From Haplomitrium mnioides (lineage: Eukaryota > Marchantiophyta > Haplomitriopsida > Calobryales), in the NCBI GenBank assembly GCA_049999725.1, contig JBNGIS010021548.1, forward strand, positions 1 through 22,591: a stretch of 22,591 bases of DNA, in the 5' to 3' direction. Below the pieces are notes generated by a model. It was not told where the DNA came from. It worked only from the letters and a program-made list of their open reading frames with translations, and did not search any database. The translations under genes were made by a program, and so were the position numbers. Below are positions 12,040 through 20,030 of this stretch, in pieces (the stretch's first letter is position 1; each line of letters starts with the position of its first letter).

Positions 12040-12290
12040 TCCAAAGTGGTTTTGAAGAAGTACGTTCCGAAGAGAGATTCGAAGAAGGCTATTCCGAAGA
12101 GAGATCCAAAGATTGATTCACAGAAGTAAGCCGATGAAGGTGAGGTGGTTGCCGTTCCACAAGTCTAATCCAAAGATTTGGTCCGAAGCAGGTAATATTG
12201 ATGCAGATTCGAAGTACGTATCCGAAGTAGTAAGGTTGGAGGAGATCCGAAGCTAATTTCCAAAGAGGTGTGATCCGATGAAGCTGAACT
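12040..12290 (-). repeat. TCCGAAG-rich tract in U3
   Basis: The word (T)CCGAAG or a one-base variant occurs about a dozen times here, for example at GTTCCGAAGAG, TATTCCGAAGAG, TATCCGAAGTAG and GATCCGAAGC. The same tract is present in the other LTR at about 16975-17225. Spacing is irregular, so it is a motif cluster and not a strict tandem repeat. On the minus strand it reads CTTCGGA. It could be a degenerate minisatellite or a set of protein-binding sites; I know of no factor to assign. Confidence 0.6.
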
Positions 12291-12472
12291 TGGCACAGAC
12301 CCCCAAAAAGACAAACTAGGCCCAGATCTAAAAGGGTACTATGCAGGAGGTAAGCTCAAATGGTCAACCTCAAAGTTTGACCCTTTCCGATGGGCGTCGT
12401 CCACCATCGTCTTCCAAGTGGAAGTTGGACCGTTGCGTTTGACCAAAACATCGGATTGAGGGTCTCGACTCC

Positions 12473-12656
12473 GAAGTTGACCATAGGACTGCTCAAAAGT
12501 TGCCCCAATGACTGCTCCAAAGTTGACCACAAGATAGCTCAAAAGTTGACCATAGGACTACTTCGAAGTTGACCATAGGACTACTTCAAAGTTGACCACA
12601 TGACTGCTTCGAAGTTGACCATAGGACTGCTATGAAGTTGACCCCTTTCCAAAGTA
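12473..12656 (-). repeat. 23 bp W-box minisatellite in U3 of the 3' LTR (8 units)
   Basis: Units start at 12473, 12496, 12519, 12542, 12565, 12588, 12611 and 12634, exactly 23 bp apart. The consensus starts GAAGTTGACCATAGGACTGC. Seven of the eight units carry TTGACC, the core of the W box bound by plant WRKY factors; unit 2 has TTGCCC. More TTGACC/TTGACA/TTGACT words flank the array at about 12360-12450 and 12700-12725. W-box function is established for this motif in plants in general; its activity here is inference. The array has six units in the sister LTR. Confidence 0.85.
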
Positions 12657-12862
12657 CGCCATCCGCTGCCATCTTCAAAGGAGAAGTTGGACTGCTGCGT
12701 TTGACAGCCTCGTTCTGAAGTTGACTCGACCCAATGGGACTTTGTCCACGCATTCCTTCGGAGGTTATTCCAACTTCCCCCCTCGATACTCTTTGCAGGA
12801 TTCCGCCAAATAGTGTTTAGAAGTCTGAAGTGGGTTCGGACCTTGGTAAAGCCCATCAACGC

Positions 12863-12886
12863 CTGGGGGAGCAGAGCATCCCCCAG
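12863..12886. other. Perfect 8 bp stem hairpin in the LTR
   Basis: CTGGGGGA (12863-12870) and TCCCCCAG (12879-12886) form a perfect inverted repeat around an 8-base loop, GCAGAGCA. The sister LTR at about 17757-17780 keeps GGGGA and TCCCC but has lost the outer pairs. The loop word GCAGAG is retained. It lies in U3, far upstream of the presumed start site, so it is not expected in the main transcript. Confidence 0.6.
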
Positions 12887-13355
12887 TCCCTGATGTCGTC
12901 GTTGCTTACGAATGTCATTGCATTCTCCCTTCTTCTACCAATTCCCTGCTTCTGGCGTGTTGGGGCGCCTTCCATTCCTCTCGCTTTTGCTCCTAAATGC
13001 TGTCCCAAAAGTAATGTTGGGCTTTTGGCCTTACCTAAAGCCCCTCTCTTCTGGTGCTGGATTGTTTATCCTATCCTATCCTCTTGATCTTCCTCACCCA
13101 AACCTACCTCTTTCTCCTCTTCTGCGACCGCTCTACCTTCCACCCCCATGCCAATACTTTTGATGAATGTCCCTTCCTTCCCCGTCCTGATCCCGACTCC
13201 GCTCTTCGGATCGGGTAATTAAGGTGACTCTTATGTACTGATATTAGCTGTTCCGATGCTTTTAGAGTATCTTGACACCTAAGAGTGGAGAAATGCTTCC
13301 ATGCGGTTTCCGATTTCTAGGAATCTTCATTAGCACCTCATGTCACCGGCTAACA

Positions 13356-13371
13356 TAACTCCCCCATTTAG
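13356..13371 (-). other. Polypurine tract next to the 3' LTR
   Basis: On the minus strand this reads TAAATGGGGGAGTTA and directly abuts the LTR start TGTTAGCC. A purine run ending at the LTR is the expected primer for plus-strand DNA synthesis in LTR retroelements. The central AAATGGGGGAG is a good match for plant elements; the trailing TTA is slightly unusual. Together with the primer-site candidate at 15675 it fixes the element's orientation. Confidence 0.6.
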
Positions 13372-13687
13372 TGTGAAGCGTCCCCGCGAACACCTATCCT
13401 CAGTTAGCTATCCCTCTTGGGTGTTGCTTTGAGGGCTCTACATCCTGCCACTTCCGCTTGTGGTCTACCTAGGGGTGAACTCACGCATCAAAACTAAGAA
13501 CCACTAAACACACTCCAAGAATTATAAATACCCCTACACATTCACCCCACCCCAACCTCTTCCCCGAGTCCCATACAAAAGCTGCGTCTCCAAATTTTGA
13601 TATGAGCTAGGTACTGGATCTGTACAACAACTTACCTTGTTGCCCTTCCTTTTGCTTTGTGAGACCACTCTTAGACTTGAGACCACT
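13372..13687 (-). other. Non-coding internal region between gag remnant and polypurine tract
   Basis: About 315 bp with stops in all minus frames and no recognisable protein. In an autonomous element this end would carry pol. Nothing here resembles protease, reverse transcriptase or integrase. A TATAAATA word on the + strand (13523-13530) is listed separately. Confidence 0.5.
13523..13530 (+). promoter_or_regulatory. TATAAATA word on the + strand inside the element
   Basis: The sequence AATTATAAATACCCCTACAC is an excellent TATA-box match, followed by a pyrimidine/CA-rich stretch such as initiators often have. It points opposite to the element's own transcription. With no downstream gene in view this may be chance. 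Confidence 0.25.
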
Positions 13688-15472
13688 CTACTGGTCCTTC
13701 TCCCCTAGCCTTGGGGTACTACACACACCTTGGGAATAAATGACAAACCAAGAACAAACATAGGTAAGGTACATAGGGCCTGTAAGAATACAATTATATA
13801 CAACATTGGTGGTGGTTGGGCGGCCCATCACAATTTCTCCCATGATGGCAAAATCTTTGGGTTGGCTTGAGGCTACCTCCTTCTCTGGCTTGAGATGAGG
13901 TTTAGCTTCCAATAAATTTGGGTCCTCAAGGCTGCAACCTTTTATTTGAGGTGGCCTCACCTCCTCGACTTGAGAGAGTTCTAACCCAACTACACTTTCT
14001 ATCTCAATGTTGGCAACTGCAACTCTCCTTGTCCCTGATGAGTCGCTTTAGACCCTTGGTCATTCAGATAAGGGGCTTGGTGCGACACTTCGGACCTTTC
14101 GGGTTTTTCTGCTTGCATCCAATGAGGCACTTCGGACCTTTGGTCATTTAGAGCTGCAACCGCTTATCTCTATTGTTGCCCATTCTGCCACTTGGGGAGG
14201 CCTTAATTAGACGACATTGGGGGGTTGATCGTCATGACTACCCCCAATCCGATGCATAGATGTCAACTCCCCTTTTAACTCGGGTTTGGGGCTTGATCGA
14301 CATGGGTCCTCTGGGAGCTCCTCCTCTTGCACGTGATGAGGTCGAGTTGCACACTCCCCATGTGGCTCTAGTTCAGTCCTCCCATGGTCTCCTAACATGT
14401 TCGCAAATTCCTCCTCTTCTAATTCTGTTTCTTTTGCTTCAGCTCGGATGACGCAAGGAGTAAGTTTCTGCACCGCTACCATGGATGCTTTTGCCTCTTT
14501 GAGCTCATTTGGATCACCTAACACTGGCTGCCAAGTGACACCCTTCAGGTTCTCTTCGGCCGCCCTCTCCTCTTGAGTCGCCTCCAAGGCATTGATCAAT
14601 TCTCCCACCTCTTCTGGTCATGTTAGATAGAACCAGGTGGGGTTTTCCGTCTCATATTCATAATCACTCATGGGCAACCACACTTGATTTGTGGCCTTCT
14701 TAGCCTTTCGCCCCTTCTTGCACTTGCCCTTCTTGTGAGACTTGGACCTTGATTTGGCCACCACTTGATAACAATCATCTAAGGCAGAGGTTTCCCTATC
14801 TGTCGATGATGCTTCTTCTTCTCCATATTGAGAATGCATTGCAATTAGATAATCATAATCCTACCTCCATGGTTCAGGACAGTTGGACGAAACATGTCCA
14901 GGCTGACCACGATTCTAGCACACCATAACAATGATTTTCGATGGCACATTTGCGACCCATCCATCTGATTGTCCAACCCCCATGCCTACATGTCCCCCCT
15001 AGGTGGTACATGACCTTTTGTCTAGATCTAGCTTAACTCTTGCAAGGAGAACCTATATTACCTCCATCTTTGCCCTCAATTCCTCCATCTGATCTTTCCC
15101 CCTTTCCAGGATTCAGGTTCAGGCTTGCCTTTTTTTAATTTCCTGTTTTTGTCTTGTCTGCGGTGGTGGGATTGGCAATACTTCCGGTTCTTGGCCTCTT
15201 TTTTCTTTTTCTCCTTCCTCTTCTTCTTCCTTTGTGAAGACCTCTCATCATCAGAGCTGCTGCTATTAGAGTCATTGTCATTTTCTAAGGTAGATGCAGA
15301 GCTCACCTCTATCTCCTCATTGTTGCTTGAACTATCAGGAGAGTACTCCGACACATACTTAGCCCATCTTTTCCCTCCTCCATTACGTCAATAGGAGGGG
15401 ACAACTTTACTCCTTTGAAGGACTTGTACTTGCATTGCCTTGAAGTCCACGAAGAGGTACCGGAATAGACAT
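13688..15472 (-). pseudogene. Decayed gag-like gene with CCHC zinc knuckle, no capsid or pol
   Basis: This minus-strand coding relic starts at a probable ATG at 15472 (MSIPVPLRG...), 212 bp after the LTR. It passes through two frameshifts, near 15410 and near a C-run at 15098-15102, then stays in one frame to 13688. The order is: a short N-terminus; an acidic/serine stretch (SSNNEEIE, SNSSSSDDE); a lysine-rich stretch (KKKRKEKKKK, ~15200); a CCHC knuckle (14879-14920); a second basic stretch (SHKKGKCKKGRKAKK); then an acidic tail. Gag proteins bind element RNA and form the particle; the knuckle and basic stretches fit nucleocapsid. The ~200 residue capsid domain is absent. In-frame stops at 15053, 14999, 14915 and 14861 (all TAG), 14618 (TGA) and 14207 (TAA) disable it. 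No DTG/DSG protease, YxDD or integrase motif was found. The gag assignment is good; the clade is undetermined. Confidence 0.75.
14879..14920 (-). other. Broken CCHC zinc knuckle
   Basis: The frame reads C-stop-N-R-G-Q-P-G-H-V-S-S-N-C, which aligns exactly to CX2CX4HX4C. The second cysteine is now arginine (CGT) and the residue after the first cysteine is a TAG stop. GQPGH and the last cysteine are intact. The spacing and the GxxGH core make this a confident retroelement nucleocapsid knuckle, now non-functional. Confidence 0.8.
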
Positions 15473-15683
15473 TGCAGGAACAGGTAGGGACCACTCTATC
15501 CACAAGTCAATACCCCCTTCCACTCTACGTCAGCTAGCTCACAACAAGATGCTTGTTTCTTCTAGCTTTTCACCTGTGTCCCAATACAACCTTGAGGTCC
15601 TTTTTGCCAAAATTGACAACTTGGTCTCAAGTTGATCTCAGATTCTTGCGAACCTTTGCCCTCCTTCTAGCGCCAAAAATGTA
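15473..15683 (-). other. Element leader with primer-binding-site-like sequence
   Basis: This is the stretch between the 5' LTR and the probable gag start. On the minus strand, eight bases after the LTR end, it reads TGGCGCTAGAAGGAGGG (15675-15659). It begins with TGG, as a primer site complementary to a tRNA CCA end should. If the LTR terminus is taken four bases further out (TGTATGTCA, 15680), the gap shrinks to four. I could not assign the donor tRNA. The rest of the leader has no clear frame. Confidence 0.55.
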
Positions 15684-17824
15684 TGTCAACCCCCTCCTTC
15701 AGGCCTTAACCCCCAAAGGTGCCACTTTGGAAAAAAGGGGCGATGAATCGAGCCTCATGCTCTTTTGTAAGATGGTCTAGTATCCAAGTTATCGCTTTCA
15801 GGTCTTAAAGAATCTCAACTTCACATTGCAAACCTTTCCGACTATCAACAATCACTTCAAAGACCCATCTTGCTTATGTACACACACATCTGAAGTACAG
15901 ACTCTAACAAATCGGAAGTATATTTCATGGATCCAAGAATGGACCAAGACACCTTGCTTACAAAATGGACTCAAAGTTCAACACACAAAAAACATAGAGG
16001 CACTGCCTACAGTTTTGTCTCCCCCTACTTGGGGCTTTCCTTGGCTTCTGATAGGCCGCAGCACTGGTTTACTCCGATTCCAAAGTGCGTTTCAGGATAT
16101 TCAAAAAGAGACAAATCTATCTACCACGGCACACATGCACCCTCTACGCTACACCACAAGCTTTCTGATTCCGTGCGACCTTAATGCCGAGAGGTCCGAC
16201 GTTCACAAAAGACTTCTCCACTCAACCAAAGTAGTTTTACACTCCTTCGTTCTCTCACCCACCCACCTCGTCTAGATAGTTTTTCAACTTCCCTCGTGAG
16301 AAGCCCTGAATTTACTTCCTCAAGCTCAGAAGAGGAATTCTTTTACTTCCACCTTTGGAAGACAGTCCTCTCGACTATTGGCCAACCCACTCCACCCCGA
16401 ACCTCGAATGAATCTTTTGCTCATTGCATAGGCACTAACGCATCCACTCCTCTCTTGGTTTCACTTGAAGGTTAAGACCCGAAACACACTCCGAGCGTTT
16501 CTAAGATTGATGCTTGTGCACAGACGACACTGAGACGACCCTAAGATCCCCCCTTGGCAGCCTCTCTCGAATTTAGGACCAAAAGATTTCCCTTCCTCTT
16601 TAAGTGTCGATCCACCTCCGAATGTTGGTCCACTTGCAGGGATGAGTACACACTGGATCACTTGAGCCTCTAGAGCTCCCCGCCTAATGATTCTCAGGGC
16701 CCCTCTAGTCCATCTCCACCCCTGCTAGCCCTCCTGCACGAGTCCACTCGTGCCAAGTAAAGCCTCATTGGAAATCTCTCCTCCCTCCCTCGTTGCGTCT
16801 TCTTGTCTGAGATAGTTTTCACACACCTCTCATTAGCATCAACTCTTCAAACGTCAAAGTGAGCCAATCTATACCCCTGCTCGCGTACCCTCCAAAGCTT
16901 TTCTTGTTTCCCCTCCATTTTGGCCATTTTTCCAGTTAGTAACGGTTTCTTGATGCGGTGACACATGTCTATACAATCCAAAGTGGTTCTGAAGAAGTAT
17001 GTTCTGAAGAGAGATCCGAAGAAGGCTATTCCAAAGAGAGATCCGAAGACTGATCCGCAGAAGTAAGCCAATGAAGGTGACGTGGTTGTTGTTGCGCAAG
17101 TCTGATCCAAAGAACTAGTCCGAAGCAGGTAGTGCCGATGCAAATCCGAAGTAGGTATCCGAAGAAGTAAGGTTGGAGGAGATCCGAAGCTAATTTCCGA
17201 AGAGGTATGATCCGATGAAGCTGAACTTGGTGTAGACCCGCAAGAAGACAAACTAGACACAAATCCGAAAAGGTACTTTGCAGAAGGTAAGCTCAGATGG
17301 TCAACCTCGAAGTTTGACCCTTTTCCATGGGCGCCATCCTCTGGTATCTTCCAGGTGGAAGTTGGACCGTCGCGTTTGACTGAAACATCGGACTGAGGGT
17401 CTCGGCTCTGAAGTTGACCATAGGACTGCTCAAAAGTTGACCACATGACTGCTCCGAAGTTGACCACTAGACTGCTCCAAAGTTGATCATAGGACTGCTC
17501 CGAAGTTGACTATAGGACTGCTCTGAAGTTGACCCCTTTCCAAGGTGCGCCGTTCGTCGCTGTTTTCAAAGGGTAAGTTGGACCGCCGCGTTTGACCACC
17601 TAGTTCCGAAGTTGACACGACCCGATGGGATTATGTTCGCGCATTCCTTCGGAGGGGATTCTAACTTCCCCTCCCCCCGACACTCTCTGTAGGATTTCGC
17701 CAAACAATGTTTAGAAGTCCAAAGTGAGTTTGGACCCTAGTAAAGCCCGTCAACGTCTAGGGGAGCAGAGAGTCCCCCGATCCCTAGTGTTGCCTACGAA
17801 GGTCATTGCATTCTCCGTGCTTCT
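15684..17824 (-). mobile_element. Truncated 5' LTR of the same retrotransposon
   Basis: This is a direct repeat of 10742-12936. It starts on the + strand with TGTCAACCCCCTCC and stays collinear up to GCATTCTCCGTGCTTCT at 17824. There another LTR-like sequence begins abruptly. The last ~419 bp present in the sister LTR (12937-13355) are missing here, so the element's outer 5' end is lost or displaced. A primer-site-like sequence and the gag relic follow it on the minus strand, which identifies it as the 5' LTR. Its TATA site is mutated (TACATAAG). The longest open frame of the window (206 codons, 17467-16847, minus) lies inside it. The matching frame of the other LTR has several stops, so I treat it as non-coding. 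Confidence 0.85.
17410..17547 (-). repeat. 23 bp W-box minisatellite in U3 of the 5' LTR (6 units)
   Basis: Units start at 17410, 17433, 17456, 17479, 17502 and 17525, exactly 23 bp apart. The consensus is the same as in the other LTR. The cores are TTGACC in units 1-3 and 6, TTGATC in unit 4 and TTGACT in unit 5. The two LTRs of one element should be identical at insertion, so the two-unit difference from the sister array arose afterwards or during replication. Confidence 0.85.
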
Positions 17825-19646
17825 TGTCAGCCCCCTCCTTCTGGTCTTATCCTCCAAACACTGCTCTTCGGAAGGAAAAAGCTGACTTTTACGGGGTTCA
17901 AGTTCTTTTATGAGATGGCCCCACTGCAAGTTATCAATTTCAGGCCTTAAGGGTGTTCCTTCTCACCTTACTGACCTTTCTCCTTGTTCAACCCTCTATT
18001 CAAACATTCATACACACTACAGAAGCGCCTCTAATCAAATTCCGAAGTGGATTTCAAGGATCCAAAATAGGATCCAGACTCAAAGTTTTACAATGCAGGA
18101 TCAAGTCCTGATATCTGAATTATACAAGGGATCTATCCCCTTACTACCCTATCCTCTAACTCTGATTCTTGGACCTCTGCTGATCTGAGATCTTGTTCAC
18201 TTTGGATCTAAAATGTCTTTCTAGTAATTACAAACAGAATACAAAACTACACCGTACATACACAACACCACACACTCCGTCGGTGTTCCCCTGACTTGGG
18301 ATGATCCCACAACACAGTCGTGACCTCTCAACCCTTCATTCCTCTCATTCCTCTGCAGCTCTTCTTATTCTCCAAAGATCTAATCTTTACTGCCTCCCTT
18401 GCACTCCTGATCTTTATTCCAGCAATTCCAACCTTCTCTTGAGTCTCACGATTCAAGTGACCCGTCCTCCCTCTACTCAAGCACCCTTCTCCAGATAGTC
18501 TTTTTACCTTCCCTCGCGAGAAGCCCTGGTTTGACTTCCTCAAGATCAGAAGAGGTCTTGTTTAACTTCCACCTCTGGAAGACAGTCCTCTCGACTGCTG
18601 GCCACCCACTTCACCCCGAAGCTTCGATGGATCTTCTTACACCGTGCGTGGGCACGAATGCAGCTACTCCTTCTTGACTTCCCTTGAGAGAATAAACCAG
18701 AAATGCCCCTGACGTTCCTGGGATTGTTGCTCTTGCACAGTTGACACTAAGGCGACCCCAAAGATCCTACCTTGGCAGCCCCTCCGATTTCAAGACAACC
18801 TAGATTCCCTTCAGCCTTCAAGTATCAGTCCACCTCCAATGCTAGTCCACCCGCAGAGATGAGTACACTTGGATCGCCTGAGCCTCTAGAGCTCCCCGCC
18901 CAGCGATTCCCAGTGCCCCTCCAGTCCACCTCCACCCCTGCTAGCCCCTTGCTCGAGTTCACCTGCCTCAAGTGAAGCTTCAAGAAATCTGTCCTCCCTC
19001 CCTTGTGTGTCTTCCTTTCTACTATCGCTCTCACGACTTGCAAGCTTGCATTTACACCAACCCCTCAAACATCGCAGACGATCCCTTTATACTCCTTGCT
19101 TACCTTGCTAAGACCTTCTTGTTTCCCCCGCATTCGGCAGTTAATCTTGTTAAGCAACGTCGTGGTGACACTTGACCAGTACGAGCAACGACTAACTGAA
19201 GCAGTTAACCCAAGGTTCTCAACTGTCGTTCCGAAAATCCTGTGGAATCTCAGAAGATACCCTTGGCGCAAACTAGGTGCGAAGCTGGCACTTGGTTGAA
19301 TGTGGGTGAAGATTGTGCTCGGAGCTCTTGATCATGGCGTAGATCCGACCCTAGTAGCTCGACGTCGATTCGCACTTTCAAATCATAAGAGTAGGGCTTG
19401 GCATCCTCGAAGTCGCAGATTTCGGAAGTGTCCCCGCGGGACCCCGATGATGACCCATCCGATGTCGCCACTTTATTCGACACGTCGTAGAGTTAGTCGC
19501 TGCCAAGGAGGGCGATCCGACATGGTAAAGCTGAGCTAGATCCAAATGAGAACTTCAAGATGAAGAGAGAGATAGAGGATAATCTAAAAAGCCTTGATCC
19601 CTGAATCCGAAGAAGGCGCAATCTGCAAGTGATTCTGAAGACAGAG

Positions 19647-19734
19647 GCCACGTCATCCGCAAGCTCCTTTGGAACTTCCCCGTCACCCTCGGAACTCCAC
19701 AGGTTGCCAGGTATCCTTCCTTCCACGTCATCCG
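19647..19734. promoter_or_regulatory. Repeated CCACGTCATCC motifs (bZIP-type sites)
   Basis: GCCACGTCATCC occurs at 19647 and CCACGTCATCCG at 19723. Related copies lie at 19846 (CCACGCCATCC), 19972 (CCACGTCATCTG) and 21777 (CCACGTCATCCG). The reverse strand reads GATGACGTGG, a TGACGTGG core of the kind bound by plant bZIP factors; CCACGTCATC is also the second half of the plant unfolded-protein-response element. Binding here is inference; the copies may only reflect sequence duplication. Confidence 0.35.
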
Positions 19735-19738
19735 TATA

Positions 19739-20022
19739 GCGCCGTCCGCCGCCGCCCCGCAAAGGGGTAGGCAGACTGTCGCATTGACCTGATTACGCAT
19801 TTGACCCGTCGCTGACCCGCAGGAACTCTCGGACCACCGCTGAACGCCACGCCATCCGTCACCGCGCCGTCCGACACTGCCCCGCAAGGGGGTAGGCGGA
19901 CCGTCGCCTTGACTGGATTCCGTAGTTGGCCAATTGCTGACCCGTAGGAACCCTCAGACCATAGTGGAGCGCCACGTCATCTGTCAAAGACCCGTAGGAA
20001 CCCTCAGACCATAGTGGAGCGT
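19739..20022. repeat. 125 bp tandem duplication plus partial third unit
   Basis: GCGCCGTCCG starts at 19739 and again at 19864, a period of 125 bp. Both units continue with CCCCGCAA(A/G)GGGGTAGGC, TGACCCG(C/T)AGGAAC and GCCACG(C/T)CAT. A further partial copy repeats 33 identical bases (GACCCGTAGGAACCCTCAGA and beyond) at 19939 and 19989, 50 bp apart. That last duplication is exact, so it is younger than the 125 bp one. The region is GC-rich and CpG-rich compared with its right neighbour. Confidence 0.85.
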
Positions 20023-20030
20023 TGTCGCGT

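Larger units (their letters stand above)
10742..13355 (-). mobile_element. 3' LTR of a minus-strand non-autonomous LTR retrotransposon
   Basis: This 2.6 kb segment is repeated at 15684-17824 in the same orientation, at roughly 85-90% identity by eye and mostly transitions. On the + strand it starts TCTCAGCCCCCTCC, where the sister copies have TGTCA(A/G)CCCCCTCC, so its terminal TG has mutated. It ends GGCTAACA at 13355. Read on the minus strand it therefore runs TGTTAGCC to TGA(C/G)A and sits just after a polypurine tract. A TATATAAG box lies ~190 bp from its downstream end, as expected for the U3/R boundary. U3 contains a 23 bp W-box minisatellite, a TCCGAAG-rich stretch and a GC-rich hairpin. 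The ~10% divergence between LTRs indicates an old insertion. The target-site duplication cannot be tested because the other outer end is missing. Confidence 0.85.
17825..20030 (-). mobile_element. Third, diverged LTR copy, probably nested in the 5' LTR
   Basis: Similarity to the LTR family starts exactly at the terminus, TGTCAGCCCCCTCC at 17825. It continues through blocks such as TTCCCTCGCGAGAAGCCCTG, TTCCACCTCTGGAAGACAG, CTTGGCAGCCCCTCC and GAGTACACTTGGATCGCCTG. Identity is visibly lower (~75% by eye) than between the first two copies. After ~19170 it diverges, but words such as GCGCCGTCCG...AAAGGGGTAGG...GCATTGACC resemble the sister LTRs around 17550-17600. A start precisely at an LTR end, interrupting another LTR, is what a nested insertion leaves. 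I did not find the displaced 419 bp of the host LTR or a matching target duplication to the right, so the far boundary is uncertain. It may be a solo LTR, the 3' LTR of an element leaving the window, or a deletion junction. Confidence 0.65.

Noticed and set aside
12339-12859. Minus-strand frames of 67-92 codons in the 3' LTR
   Set aside because: They overlap the W-box minisatellite and LTR sequence, contain repeat-derived peptides and are broken in the sister LTR.
12830-13163. Hydrophobic + strand frames resembling membrane peptides
   Set aside because: Two overlapping frames in a pyrimidine-rich LTR stretch give Leu/Pro/Ser-rich peptides by composition. There is no family resemblance.
15125-15394. 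+ strand frame rich in Phe/Leu
   Set aside because: It is the antisense shadow of the lysine- and serine-rich gag segment (AAG/AAA read as CTT/TTT).
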